This document shows positions 40,027 to 48,547 of a stretch of DNA of 64,000 bases, in pieces. The DNA comes from Ramlibacter pinisoli (lineage in GTDB: Bacteria; Pseudomonadota; Gammaproteobacteria; Burkholderiales; Burkholderiaceae_C): positions 1,661,501 through 1,725,500 of the forward strand of contig NZ_WSEL01000009.1 in NCBI RefSeq assembly GCF_009758015.1. The letters run 5' to 3'. Position 1 is the first letter of the stretch; the number at the start of each line of letters is the position of its first letter. The position numbers and the translations under genes were made by a program. Below the pieces are notes generated by a model, which saw only the letters and a list, made by a program, of their open reading frames with translations, searched no databases and was not told the origin of the DNA.

Positions 40027-40123
40027 CGTCATTGCGGGCTCGACCCGCAATCCATCTCCCGAACGCGGTCCGTGCGCGGCGCTGGGTTCGGAGATGGATG
40101 CCGGTTCGCGCCCGGCATGACGA
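40027..40123. repeat. Long imperfect inverted repeat, unit 2 (complete)
   Basis: 97 bp with 33-bp arms (40027-40059 and 40090-40122) pairing at 27 of 33 positions around a 30-nt loop. Each arm has its own inner dyad (TGCGGGCTCGACCCGCA; GCCGG...CCGGC), so a cruciform or cloverleaf is possible. It ends 45 bp from the stop of the Bug receptor gene, where a transcript-end hairpin could serve as processing or termination signal. Confidence 0.75.
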
Positions 40124-40168
40124 CTGTCGCAGCCGCTGCCCGCTCCGGAGTCTGCCGGCCGTAGCCGC

Positions 40169-41161
40169 TCACTCGGCCTTGAGTCCCGACGCCTTCACCA
40201 CCTTGCCCCACTTGGCGTGGTCGGCGCGGATGAACGCCTTGAACTCGGCGGGCTGCATCGTCCAGGGCTCGTAGCCCATGGTCTTGATCGTCTCCGCCAT
40301 GTCCCTGGAGCGCACGACCTTCACGGTCTCGGCGTGGATGCGCTCGACCAGGGCGGCCGGCGCCTGCGCGGGCGCCACGAGGCCGAACCACAGGTCGCTG
40401 CCGGCCTCCTCGAAGCCGGGGTAGCCCGCCTCGCGCAGCGTCGGCACGTCGGGCAGCACCGAGCTGCGCCGCGAGCTCAGGATCGCCAGCGCGCGGATGC
40501 GGCCCGTCTTGAGCTGCGGCAGCACCGTGACCGGGATGTCGAACATGCTGGCGACATTGCCGGCGATCACGTCCGTCATCGCCGGGCTGTTGCCCTTGTA
40601 GGGCACGTGCACGAGCGGAGCGCCGGTGAGCGTCTTGAGCAGCTCGCCCGACAGGTGATTGGTCGCGCCGTTGCCGCCCGAGGCGAAGGTCGCCGCCGTC
40701 GGGTTGGCCTTGGCCCACTGCACGAATTCCTGCACCGTGGACGCCGGCACGTTGGCATTGACGACCAGCACGTTGGCGTACGACACGATGGGCGTGATCG
40801 GGGCCAGGTCGGTGAGCGGGTCGTAGGGGTTTCGCTGCATCACGTGGGGGTTGATCGCCGTGGTGCCGGTGTGCGCGAAGCCCAGCGTGTAGCCGTCCGG
40901 CGCTGCCTTGGCCACGGCGTCGATGCCGATCGAGCCGCCGGCGCCGGTGCGGTTGTCGATCACCACGGGCTGGCCCACCGCTTCGCCCAGCTGCTTGGCA
41001 AAGGCGCGCGCCAGCACGTCGCTCGGCCCGCCGGCGGCGAACGGCACGACCAGGCGCACCGGCCGCTGCGGCCAGGCACCCTGCGCGAACACGAGAGGCG
41101 CCGGCAGCGCCAGCGGCGAAGCGAGCGCTGCCTGGAGCAGTGCCCTGCGGGTGATCGTCAT
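40169..41161 (-). CDS. Bug/TctC family periplasmic receptor (CoA-transferase operon)
   Basis: 330 residues with a signal peptide bearing TRRALLQ (Tat-like RR) and cleavage near VFA-QG. Bug signatures: WPQRPVRLVVPFAAGGPSDV, VVIDNRTGAGGSIGID, PDGYTLGF, NPYDPLTDLAPI, VHVPYKGNSPAMTDVIAGN and GLVAPAQAP. It is the last gene of the leftward operon acyl-CoA dehydrogenase, CoA-transferase, receptor (16 bp after the transferase gene). The ligand is presumably the free acid that the CoA-transferase activates. Confidence 0.9.
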   Translation of the reverse strand: MTITRRALLQAALASPLALPAPLVFAQGAWPQRPVRLVVPFAAGGPSDVLARAFAKQLGEAVGQPVVIDNRTGAGGSIGIDAVAKAAPDGYTLGFAHTGTTAINPHVMQRNPYDPLTDLAPITPIVSYANVLVVNANVPASTVQEFVQWAKANPTAATFASGGNGATNHLSGELLKTLTGAPLVHVPYKGNSPAMTDVIAGNVASMFDIPVTVLPQLKTGRIRALAILSSRRSSVLPDVPTLREAGYPGFEEAGSDLWFGLVAPAQAPAALVERIHAETVKVVRSRDMAETIKTMGYEPWTMQPAEFKAFIRADHAKWGKVVKASGLKAE

Positions 41162-41177
41162 CCTTGTCTCCTTGTCG

Positions 41178-42383
41178 TCATGGGCCGGCCTGGCTGGCGG
41201 CACCCGTCTGCACCAGCGTCTCGATCTCGTCCTCGCCGAAGCCGCACTCGCGCAACACCTCGCAGGTGTGCTCGCCGGTCCGGGGCGCGTGGCGCCGGTG
41301 GGCCGGCGCGGTCTCGGACCACTCGGTCGGGATCGCGGTCATGCGCAGCGTGCCCTCGCTGGGGTGCGCCACCTCGCGCACGAAGCCGGTGGCCTGCACG
41401 TGCTCGTCGGCCAGCATGTCCTCGACGTCGTACATGCGCGCGGCGGGAATGTCGGCCCGCTCGAACAGCTGCAGCCACTCGTCGCTGCTGCGGGTGGCGA
41501 GCACGTCGCTCAGGTAGCCGTACACGTGGTCGATGTTCGTCAGGCGCGAATTCTGGGTGTGGAAGCGGCTGTCGGCGTCGAACTGGGCGCCGCGGCCGAT
41601 GGCGGCGAAGAAGCTGCGCCACTGCTTGTCGTTGTAGACCATCACGCACAGCCAGCCATCCCGGGTGCGGTAGGGCCTGCGGTCGCGCGCCAGGCTGCGC
41701 TGGTAGCCGGCCGGGCCGACGGCCGGCTCGAACTGGCGGCCGGCCAGGTGCTCGCCCAGCACGAGGGACAGCATGCCCTCGAACATCGGCACGTCCACGC
41801 GCTGGCCGCGGCCGCTGCGCTCGCGGTGGAACAGCGCGGTGGTGATGGCGTTGCACAGCTGCAGTCCCACCATCCGGTCGACCAGCACCATGGGCGCATA
41901 GCGCGGCTGGTCGGCGCCTGCCTGCTGCGACAGCCACGGAATGCCGCACATGCCCTGGATCAGGTCGTCGTAGGCCGGCCGTGCCGCGTACGGGCCGTTC
42001 TGGCTGAAGCCGTAGGCGCCCACGTACAGGAGGCGCGGATTCGCTTCGCGAACCGCGTCGTACCCCAGCCCGAGCCGTTCCATCGCCTGCGGACGGATGT
42101 TGTAGACCAGCACGTCGCAGTCACGTGCCATGCGCAGCAGGGCATCGCGCGCGCCGGGCTGCTTGAGGTCCAGCACCACCGAGCGCTTGTTGCGGTTGAT
42201 CGACAGGTAGAAGTGGCCCATGTCGGCGTTGCGCATCGGGCCGGACTTGCGCATCACCTCGCCGCCAGGCGGCTCGACCTTGATCACGTCCGCCCCCAGG
42301 TCGGCGAGCATGCAGGTGGCGAACGGGCCCATCACCACGCTGGTGAGGTCCAGCACGCGAACGCCGTCCAGCGGTCCTGCCAT
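41178..42383 (-). CDS. CaiB/BaiF family III CoA-transferase
   Basis: 401 residues of the formyl-CoA transferase/CaiB fold. PLDGVRVLDLTSVVMGPFA start, ADVIKVEPPGGE, INRNKRSVVLDLK, and the catalytic Asp139 in PAYDDLIQG. YGFSQNGPYA and FHRERSGRGQRVDVPMFE are standard. It swaps CoA between acids, likely using succinyl-CoA or another acyl-CoA donor. The adjacent acyl-CoA dehydrogenase (11 bp upstream) would desaturate the resulting thioester, giving a short beta-oxidation-like entry for the acid taken up by the Bug receptor. Confidence 0.88.
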   Translation of the reverse strand: MAGPLDGVRVLDLTSVVMGPFATCMLADLGADVIKVEPPGGEVMRKSGPMRNADMGHFYLSINRNKRSVVLDLKQPGARDALLRMARDCDVLVYNIRPQAMERLGLGYDAVREANPRLLYVGAYGFSQNGPYAARPAYDDLIQGMCGIPWLSQQAGADQPRYAPMVLVDRMVGLQLCNAITTALFHRERSGRGQRVDVPMFEGMLSLVLGEHLAGRQFEPAVGPAGYQRSLARDRRPYRTRDGWLCVMVYNDKQWRSFFAAIGRGAQFDADSRFHTQNSRLTNIDHVYGYLSDVLATRSSDEWLQLFERADIPAARMYDVEDMLADEHVQATGFVREVAHPSEGTLRMTAIPTEWSETAPAHRRHAPRTGEHTCEVLRECGFGEDEIETLVQTGAASQAGP

Positions 42384-42394
42384 CGGCGCGGCCC

Positions 42395-43546
42395 TCAGAG
42401 ACCTGCCTCGCGCAGCATCTCGCGCGCGGTGATGACCTGCAGGATCTGGCTGGTGCCCTCGTAGATCCGCAGCAGCCGCACGTCGCGGTACAGGCGCTCG
42501 ATGGCGTACTCCTTGATGTAGCCGTTGCCGCCGTGGATCTGCAGCATGCGGTCGGCGATGCGGCCGGCCGCCTCGGTGGCGAAGTACTTGGAGCAGGCCG
42601 CCTCCAGCGTGGTCTTGCGGCCGGCATCGCGGTCGCGTGACGACTGCTCGACCAGGGCCTTCGCGGCCAGGTACTCGGCCTGGCTGTCCGCCAGCATGCC
42701 CTGCACCAGCTGGAACTTGCCGATCGGCTGGCCGAACTGCCGGCGTTCCACCGCGTACTTCGTGCCTTCGTCGAGCAATCGGCGCGCCAGGCCCACCGCG
42801 ACCGCGGCCATGTGCAGTCGCGCATGGTCCAGCGACTTCATCGCGTTCTTGAACCCCGTGCCTTCCGGCCCGAGCATGGCGCTGGCCGGCACCCGGACGT
42901 CGTCGAAGGTGACGTCGGATTCATGCGATCCCGCGAAGCCCATCTTGGCGTAGGGCCTGGCGACCGTCAGCCCCGGCGTGCCGCGGTCCACCAGGAAGGC
43001 CGAGATGCCGCTGGCCCCCGAGTCCTTGCTGCCGGTGCGGGCGAACACGGTGAACACGCCGGCATGGATCGCGTTGGTGATGAAGCGCTTGGCGCCGTTG
43101 ATCACCCAGTGGTCGCCGTCGCGCACCGCCCTGGTCACCAGCGAGGCGGCATCGGACCCGCTGTCCGGCTCCGTCAGCGCGAACGAGGCCAGCATCTCGC
43201 CGGTGGCGAGCTGGGGCAGGTACCGGCGCTTCTGCTCCTCGGTGCCGAAGTTGAGGATGCCCAGCGTGCCCACGCCGTTGGTGGTGCCGAAATACGAGCG
43301 GAACGCCGGCTGCGCGTAGCAGATCTCCTGCACCACGCGGACTTCCTCGTACACCGACAGGCCCAGCCCGCCGTATTCCTCGGGGATCGTCATGCCGAAC
43401 AGGCCGAGGTCGCGCAGGCCCTGCACGACACGGGCGGGAATCTCGCCGCTGGCCTCCACTTCCGCCTCGGCCGGAACCAGCACGTCGCGGGCGAAGCGGC
43501 GGGCGGCATCGACGAGCAGTTCAAGCGTCTCTTCGCGTTCGGTCAT
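42395..43546 (-). CDS. Acyl-CoA dehydrogenase
   Basis: 383 residues, normal size. FAD and substrate motifs: FALTEPDSGSDAASL (about 131-145), WVINGAKRFITNA, and the C-terminal QIHGGNGYIKEYAIERLYRD. Catalytic Glu363 lies in LRIYEGTSQI, the short-chain/glutaryl-type position. It makes a trans-2-enoyl-CoA and passes electrons to ETF. GAGG precedes the ATG. It heads the leftward operon and is divergent from a LysR gene across 90 bp, in which a GGACCG dyad is found. Confidence 0.9.
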   Translation of the reverse strand: MTEREETLELLVDAARRFARDVLVPAEAEVEASGEIPARVVQGLRDLGLFGMTIPEEYGGLGLSVYEEVRVVQEICYAQPAFRSYFGTTNGVGTLGILNFGTEEQKRRYLPQLATGEMLASFALTEPDSGSDAASLVTRAVRDGDHWVINGAKRFITNAIHAGVFTVFARTGSKDSGASGISAFLVDRGTPGLTVARPYAKMGFAGSHESDVTFDDVRVPASAMLGPEGTGFKNAMKSLDHARLHMAAVAVGLARRLLDEGTKYAVERRQFGQPIGKFQLVQGMLADSQAEYLAAKALVEQSSRDRDAGRKTTLEAACSKYFATEAAGRIADRMLQIHGGNGYIKEYAIERLYRDVRLLRIYEGTSQILQVITAREMLREAGL

Positions 43547-43577
43547 TCGGGTGCCTCGATCGGATGGAGCCACTCTA

Positions 43578-43599
43578 GGACCGTCCTTGATACCGGTCC
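43578..43599. promoter_or_regulatory. Putative LysR operator dyad
   Basis: GGACCG-N10-CGGTCC, perfect 6-bp arms, in the 90-bp divergent promoter between the acyl-CoA dehydrogenase and lysR genes. Spacing of two turns of helix fits a LysR-type dimer site. The adjacent T-run (43607-43613) and AT-rich region likely hold the lysR promoter. Confidence 0.45.
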
Positions 43600-43636
43600 A
43601 ATACCCGTTTTTTGCGCCGTGATATCTTTTTGTTCC

Positions 43637-44569
43637 ATGAACCTGCAGCAGATGAAGCAGCTGGTGGCGCTGGCCGAGACGCTGAACTTCCGGCGCGCAG
43701 CCGAGCGCCTGCACATGGCGCAGCCGCCGCTGTCGGTGTCGATCCGGCGTCTCGAGGACGAACTGGGCGCCCGGCTGTTCGCGCGCGAGCGGCGCGGCAT
43801 CCGCCTGACGCCGGCCGGCGAGGCGGTGCTCGCCCATGCCCGCCAGATCGCCTTCCATGCCGAACAGCTCAAGCGCGCGGCCGCCAGTGCCAGCGGGGGC
43901 ATGTCGGGCCGCCTGCGCATCGCCTTCGTGGGGTCGGCGGCCTATTCCCTCTTCCCGCGCGTGCTGCCGGTGTTCCGCGAGCGCTTTCCCGGGGTGGAGC
44001 TCGACCTGCGCGAGAGCACGACGACGCAGATGCTGCAGCAGGTGGAGCGCGGCGACGTCGATCTGGCGCTGGTGCGCTATCCCGTCGTCGAAGCCACGAC
44101 CGTGGTGCTGCGCCCGGTGGAGAGCGACGTCCTGGCGGCGGCGCTGCCGGCCGGCTCGCCGCTGGCCCGCAAGCGCACGCTGCGCATGCGCGACCTCGCC
44201 GACGAGCCGTTCGTCACCTATTCGGCAACGGCCGCCATGAACCTGCGCGTGCAGGTGGTCGCCGCCTGCCAGGCGGCGGGCTTCACGCCGCGCATCGTGC
44301 AGGAGGCGGTGCAGGTGCAGACGGTGCTGAGCCTGGTGGGCAGCGGCCTGGGCGTGGCCCTGGTGCCCTCGCTCAGCCGCATGCAGGCGCCGGCGGGCGT
44401 GGAGTTCCGCAGGCTCACCGACGGCGGCGAGCGGCTGGAAACGGCGCTGGCCGTCGCCACGCATGCGCACAACGAGCCGGCGGTTGCCGCCAGGTTCCGC
44501 GACGTCCTGGCCGAGGTGGAAAGCCAGGGCGCGAGACGCCAGCGCAAGCGCGTGGCCCAGCCGGCCTGA
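43637..44569 (+). CDS. LysR family transcriptional regulator
   Basis: 310 residues. Winged helix with ETLNFRRAAERLHMAQPPLS at about 15-34 (the AQPPLS signature of CbnR/BenM-like LysR proteins) and SIRRLEDELGARLFAR. The effector domain covers about 90-295. CbnR/BenM/CatM-type members respond to aromatic degradation intermediates, so a carboxylic acid or its CoA ester is a reasonable inducer. It is divergent from and probably controls the acyl-CoA dehydrogenase/CoA-transferase/Bug operon. No clear Shine-Dalgarno precedes the ATG at 43637. Confidence 0.88.
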   Translation: MNLQQMKQLVALAETLNFRRAAERLHMAQPPLSVSIRRLEDELGARLFARERRGIRLTPAGEAVLAHARQIAFHAEQLKRAAASASGGMSGRLRIAFVGSAAYSLFPRVLPVFRERFPGVELDLRESTTTQMLQQVERGDVDLALVRYPVVEATTVVLRPVESDVLAAALPAGSPLARKRTLRMRDLADEPFVTYSATAAMNLRVQVVAACQAAGFTPRIVQEAVQVQTVLSLVGSGLGVALVPSLSRMQAPAGVEFRRLTDGGERLETALAVATHAHNEPAVAARFRDVLAEVESQGARRQRKRVAQPA

Positions 44570-44657
44570 TCCCGCACACGGCTGCCGGGGAACGGCCTAT
44601 GCTGGCCGCAGGCAACCGGGCCGGCCAGCCTGCGGCCCACTGATGCAAGGAGCAGCC

Positions 44658-45230
44658 ATGCCCAGATACAAGGTCGGCTATTTCGTCGGCAGCCTGTCGT
44701 CCACCTCGATCAACCGCCTGCTGGCCAAGGCGCTGACGCGCCTGGCGCCGCAGGAGATGCAGCTGGTCGAGATCCCCATCAAGGACCTGCCGCTGTACAG
44801 CCAGGACTACGACGCCGATTTCCCGCCACCGGCGCGGGCGCTGAAGCAGGCCATTGCCGACGTCGATGCGATCCTGTTCGTCACGCCGGAATACAACCGG
44901 TCCATCCCCGGCGGGCTCAAGAACGCCATCGACTGGGCCAGCCGGCCGTGGGGGCAGAACTCGTTCGCGCGCAAGCCCTCCGGCGTGATCGGTGCCTCAC
45001 CCGGCTCGATCGGGACGGCGGTGGCGCAGCAGAGCCTGCGCGGCGTGCTCTGCTTCTGCAATTCGCCGCTGATGAACCAGGTCGAGGCCTACATCCACTT
45101 CAAGCCGGGCCTGATCACCCCGGAGGGTGAAGTCAGCGATGAGGCGACCGCCGAGTTCCTGCGCAACTACATGACGGAGTTCCAGGCGTTCGTGGAACGG
45201 GTGCTGACGGTGCTGCCGCGCCAGCCCTGA
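44658..45230 (+). CDS. NADPH-dependent FMN reductase family protein (ChrR/azoreductase-like)
   Basis: 190 residues of the flavodoxin-like fold. FMN-phosphate loop GSLSSTSINR (about 11-20) and TPEYNRSIPGGLKNAIDW (about 79-96), the signature of ChrR/YieF-like quinone or chromate reductases. It reduces FMN or quinones with NAD(P)H in the cytoplasm. AAGGAG lies 5 nt before the ATG at 44658. An in-frame ATG 15 nt upstream lacks spacing for that site. It follows the LysR gene by 88 bp and appears to be an independent unit. Confidence 0.88.
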   Translation: MPRYKVGYFVGSLSSTSINRLLAKALTRLAPQEMQLVEIPIKDLPLYSQDYDADFPPPARALKQAIADVDAILFVTPEYNRSIPGGLKNAIDWASRPWGQNSFARKPSGVIGASPGSIGTAVAQQSLRGVLCFCNSPLMNQVEAYIHFKPGLITPEGEVSDEATAEFLRNYMTEFQAFVERVLTVLPRQP

Positions 45231-45239
45231 ACCACGTCG

Positions 45240-45923
45240 TCAGCCCGCCTCCCGCGCCAGCTTCGCGCGGCGGGCGACTTCCTGCGCGCTCGGCTCGCCC
45301 TGCACGAACGATCCCTCCGGAACCGCGCCGGCCGGCACGTAGGTGCTCATCACCACTCCACTGTCCGCGGCCTGCGATGCGACCAGGCGCAAGCCGCACG
45401 GCCGGGCGGAAGCTTCGAACAGCCGCTTGCCGCGCCCGAGCACGACCGGGAAGGTCCAGACGTTGTACTCGTCGATCAGCGAAGCGGCCTGCAGCGTCTG
45501 GATCAGGTTGCCGCTGCCGATGATCTGCAGGTCCGGCCCCGCCTGCGACTTGAGCGCCGCGACCGCCTCGGCCACGTCGCCCCGCAACAGGGTCGAGTTG
45601 TTCCATGCCAGCTCCCCCTTCAGGGTGCGCGAAGCCACGTGCTTCCTGGTGGCGTTGAGCGACTGCGCGATCGGGTGGTCGGCCGGCTGGTACGGCCAGT
45701 AGGCCTCGAAGATCTCGTAGGTCCTGCGGCCGAGCAGGAGCTCGCGGCCCTTGCTGTCGAACCCGTCCGTCGACAGCTTGCCGGACATGTCCGCGGACTC
45801 GTTCCAGTAGGCAAAGGTCCAGCCGCCGAAGGCGAAGCCGCCGCTGCGGTCTTCCTCGGGGCCACCCGGCGCCTGCAGGATGCCGTCGAGCGAGACGAAG
45901 GTGGATGCGATGAGCTTTCTCAT
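45240..45923 (-). CDS. Dihydrofolate reductase-like (RibD C-terminal domain) protein
   Basis: 227 residues. MRKLIASTFVSLDGILQAPG, GGWTFAYWNESADM, LLLGRRTYEIFEAYWP and IIGSGNLIQTL are hallmarks of the YyaP/YwjB-type RibD_C family, which has the dihydrofolate reductase fold and binds NADPH. Substrates of this stand-alone clade are mostly unknown; it is not the housekeeping FolA. The C-terminal 25 residues (EGSFVQGEPSAQEVARRAKL) are charged. It is convergent with the FMN reductase gene, 9 bp apart. Confidence 0.8.
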   Translation of the reverse strand: MRKLIASTFVSLDGILQAPGGPEEDRSGGFAFGGWTFAYWNESADMSGKLSTDGFDSKGRELLLGRRTYEIFEAYWPYQPADHPIAQSLNATRKHVASRTLKGELAWNNSTLLRGDVAEAVAALKSQAGPDLQIIGSGNLIQTLQAASLIDEYNVWTFPVVLGRGKRLFEASARPCGLRLVASQAADSGVVMSTYVPAGAVPEGSFVQGEPSAQEVARRAKLAREAG

Positions 45924-46038
45924 GGTGCGACTCCTTGGGCTGATGGCCGGGCGGCCAGGAGGGCTGCCCCACCCCCACGACGAACGACGGCGGCCGGTTT
46001 CGACAGCATGCGCCACGCGGCCCCGCCGCGCCGGCACC

Positions 46039-46842
46039 CTAGGGCAGGCTGAGCGTGATCTGGTCGGCCGCCCGCCGCAGGTGCGGCAGGTAGTGCTCGA
46101 TGGCGTCGCGCTTCTTGAAGCGCACGGGGTTGAAGCTGATGCCCGCCGCGGCAACGACCTTGCCGCGCCGGTCGCGCACCGGAACCGACATGCCGATCAC
46201 CCCGGCGACCAGTTCCTCCACCACCAGGCTGTAGCCATCACGGCCGGCCGCCTCGATTGCCTTCGCCAGCGCCGCCCGGTCGGTCAGGGTGTTCGGCGTC
46301 AGCTTGCTGATCGGGCTGCTGTCCAGGCGCTGCTCGCGCTCCTGCTGGTCGAGCGCGCCCAGCAGCACGCGACCGAAGGAGGTCGCATAGGCCGGCAGCC
46401 GGGCCCCGACGCCCATGCCGCGGCCGAGGAAATCGCGCCCCTGCACGTGCACGAGATAGACCGTTTCCGTCCCGTCGAGGATGGTGAGCGAGCACAGCTC
46501 GTTCAATTCGCGCGCCAGCGCCTCCAGCACGTCCTGTGCCGACCGGTACAGCGGGATCGAGTGCAGGTAGACGAAGCCCAGGTCCAGCAGCTTGGGCGTG
46601 AGGGCGAAGCGGTCGACGTCCTGCGTCGCATACCCCAGCTCCACCAGGGTCAGGAGCATGCGGCGCACCGTAGCGCGCGGCATCTCGGCGTTCTGCGCGA
46701 TCTCCGCCAGCGTGGCGGTCTGGCGCTGGGACGGAAACGCACGGATCACCTGCAGGCCCTTGGCGAAGGCCTCGACGAACTGGTCGTTGCGGCGCGGCCC
46801 GGCGCCGGCCGTGACCTCGGCGTCCCCTGCAATGCTTGACAT
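46039..46842 (-). CDS. IclR family transcriptional regulator (PcaR/PobR-like)
   Basis: 267 residues. Winged helix FVEAFAKGLQVIRAF (about 22-36) with AEIAQNAEMPRATVRRMLLT, and the effector domain with GARLPAYATSFGRVLLGA, the signature segment of PcaR/PcaU/PobR-type IclR proteins, and MSVPVRDRRGKVVAAAGISF. ATG 46842 is chosen (AGGAGAGG upstream); ATG 46848 is an alternative. It is divergent from the racemase/VOC/Bug operon and overlooks overlapping palindromes at 46878-46900. An aromatic or dicarboxylic acid is the expected effector class. Confidence 0.88.
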   Translation of the reverse strand: MSSIAGDAEVTAGAGPRRNDQFVEAFAKGLQVIRAFPSQRQTATLAEIAQNAEMPRATVRRMLLTLVELGYATQDVDRFALTPKLLDLGFVYLHSIPLYRSAQDVLEALARELNELCSLTILDGTETVYLVHVQGRDFLGRGMGVGARLPAYATSFGRVLLGALDQQEREQRLDSSPISKLTPNTLTDRAALAKAIEAAGRDGYSLVVEELVAGVIGMSVPVRDRRGKVVAAAGISFNPVRFKKRDAIEHYLPHLRRAADQITLSLP

Positions 46843-46877
46843 CGCCATCCTCTCCTGCAACCATCGAACCACTATGC

Positions 46878-46900
46878 GAACATTTGTTCACTCAGTGAAC
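46878..46900. promoter_or_regulatory. Overlapping IclR-type palindromes in the divergent promoter
   Basis: GAACA-TT-TGTTC (46878-46889) overlaps GTTCACT-C-AGTGAAC (46886-46900), the latter a perfect 15-bp palindrome. They sit 36 bp upstream of the IclR start and 65 bp upstream of the racemase start. A rightward promoter TTGTTC-N18-TAGCAT (46884-46913) would have the palindrome in its spacer, suggesting repression. Confidence 0.6.
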
Positions 46901-46964
46901 GCGAGGATAGCATGAGATTCCCGCCACGTCACCACCGCCGCGCAGCCGCTGCGCCGGGCCGTCG

Positions 46965-47669
46965 ATGAAGAAGATCGGCCTGATCGGCGGCATCAGCTGG
47001 CACTCGACGGTCGAGTACTACCGCGGCATCAACCTCGAGACCGGCCGGCGCCTGGGGGGCCTGCACAGCGCGCCCCTGGTCCTCGAGTCGCTGGACTTCG
47101 AGGTCATCGCCAGGCTCGGCGCGCAAGGCCACGAAGAGGAGGTCTTTGCCCGCTTCCTCGCCGCCGCCCGGTCGCTGCGGCAGTCCGGCGCGCAGGTTCT
47201 CGCCCTGTGCGCGAACACCGCCCACCGCCGCGCCGATCGGCTCGAACAGTCGCTGGGGCACCCGCTGGTGCAGATCGGCGATGCGCTGGGGCAGGCCGTG
47301 CGCGCCGCCGGCATGGCGCGCGTGGGCCTGCTCGGCACGGCCCGCACGATGACGGAGCCCTTCCTGCAGCAGCGGCTGGTGGACAGGCACGGGCTGCAGG
47401 TGCTGACGCCCGACGCGCCGGCGTGCGACGCCATCGACGGCTTCATCTTCGGTGAGATGGCCCGGGGCGTGTTCTCGCAGCCGGCGCGCGCTGCCGTCCT
47501 GCGGGCCTGTGACGACCTGGCCGCGCGCGGCGCACAAGGCGTCATCCTGGGCTGCACCGAACTGCCCATCCTGCTGCGCGACATAGCCACACCCTGTCCG
47601 ACATTCGATTCGACGCAGTTGCATGCGGTGTCCATCGTGGACGCCGCGCTGGCAAGGGAGATGGCATGA
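46965..47669 (+). CDS. Aspartate/glutamate racemase family protein
   Basis: 234 residues of the two-Cys, PLP-independent racemase fold: GLIGGISWHSTVEYY opening, Cys82 in ALCANTAH and Cys197 in ILGCTELPILL as the acid/base pair. The fold includes aspartate racemase, hydantoin racemase, maleate isomerase and arylmalonate decarboxylase. It is closest in pattern to YgeA/RacX-type broad-specificity amino-acid racemases. First gene of an IclR-controlled operon with a VOC protein (4-bp overlap) and Bug receptor. Given these partners, an isomerase on a dicarboxylate or amino acid taken up from outside is plausible. Confidence 0.85.
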   Translation: MKKIGLIGGISWHSTVEYYRGINLETGRRLGGLHSAPLVLESLDFEVIARLGAQGHEEEVFARFLAAARSLRQSGAQVLALCANTAHRRADRLEQSLGHPLVQIGDALGQAVRAAGMARVGLLGTARTMTEPFLQQRLVDRHGLQVLTPDAPACDAIDGFIFGEMARGVFSQPARAAVLRACDDLAARGAQGVILGCTELPILLRDIATPCPTFDSTQLHAVSIVDAALAREMA

Positions 47670-48544
47670 AGGCACTGGCGAGGGATCTCGACCACCTGGG
47701 GACGGCGGTCGCGGACCTGGACGCGGGGCGGCGGGCCTTCGAGAAGCTGGGGTTCCGGATGACGCCGCGCAGCCAGCACCGCGGAGCCGTCGAGCCCGGC
47801 GGGCCGGTGCAGCAGTTCGGGCAGGGCAACCACTGCGCGATGCTGAAGCAGGGCTACCTCGAGGTCCTGGGCATCTTCGACCGGACCCTCCCGACCCCGG
47901 CCCAGCAGTATCTCGACCGCTACGAGGGCCTGCATATCGTGGGCCTGCAGCCCGGCTCGATCGACGACTTGCGCGCGCTGGCCCGCAACGGCAGCGCGCT
48001 CGACGCACCACGCGAGCTGGGGCGCGAGGTCGACGTCGGGCCACAGGCGCTGGAGCGGCGCCGGGTCGAATTCCTCAACGTCAAGTTCCGCGCGGCCGAG
48101 TTCCCGGAGGCGACCTTCCTGTACACCCAGCACCTGACCCGCGACCTGATGTGGCAGCCCCACCTGCTGGAGCACCCGAACGCGGCGCAGGCACTGCAAG
48201 GCGCCTATGTCTGCGCGGCAGATGCCGCCGGCCTGGCGCGCCGGCTGGCCGGCGTGCTGCAGGTCCAGCCCGAACCGGGGACGCCCGGGCTGATCGGGTT
48301 CCGGTTCGAGACCAGCTGGCTGCGCATCGCGACGCCCGACGCGTGGGAGCGCCTGTTCCCCGGCGTCGCTGCGCCGCGCACGGCCCGGCCCGCGGGTTTC
48401 AGCGTGCGCACGGCGTCGCTGCAGGCCGTGGTCGACCAGCTCGATCGCCACGCCGTTCCCTTCCAGCGCTGTGCCGACGGCACGCTCTACGTGCGCCCCG
48501 CCCAGGCGTGCGGCAACGTCATCCACTTCACCGAAAGCCACTGA
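47666..48544 (+). CDS. VOC superfamily, glyoxalase-like domain protein
   Basis: 292 residues. RDLDHLGTAVADLDAGRRAFEKLGF begins a VOC module (seen in two pieces here: HLGTAVADLDAG and AFEKLGFRMTP), followed by GNHCAMLKQGYLEVLGI with likely metal ligands His and Glu, and a second, weaker module from about 190 (GLIGFRFETSWLRIATP). This matches the Glyoxalase_3-like domain of unknown enzymology. It overlaps the racemase stop by 4 bp (ATGA) and precedes the receptor by 3 bp, so all three are one translational unit. Reaction cannot be assigned. Confidence 0.8.
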   Translation: MKALARDLDHLGTAVADLDAGRRAFEKLGFRMTPRSQHRGAVEPGGPVQQFGQGNHCAMLKQGYLEVLGIFDRTLPTPAQQYLDRYEGLHIVGLQPGSIDDLRALARNGSALDAPRELGREVDVGPQALERRRVEFLNVKFRAAEFPEATFLYTQHLTRDLMWQPHLLEHPNAAQALQGAYVCAADAAGLARRLAGVLQVQPEPGTPGLIGFRFETSWLRIATPDAWERLFPGVAAPRTARPAGFSVRTASLQAVVDQLDRHAVPFQRCADGTLYVRPAQACGNVIHFTESH

Positions 48545-48547
48545 ACC

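Larger units (their letters stand above)
39745..40168. other. Intergenic region with FNR box and two long inverted repeats
   Basis: 424 bp without a gene. From right to left for the leftward usp: the FNR-like box at 39805-39818, then two tandem palindromic repeat units (39893-39982 and 40027-40123) filling most of the rest up to the end of the Bug receptor gene at 40169. The short frames here are by-products of the repeats. Confidence 0.6.

Noticed and set aside
39762..40274. A 170-codon frame across the inverted repeats
   Set aside because: Its peptide comes from the palindromic repeats (GSTSDPEHG, ARHD-type words) and it runs into the antisense of the Bug receptor gene.
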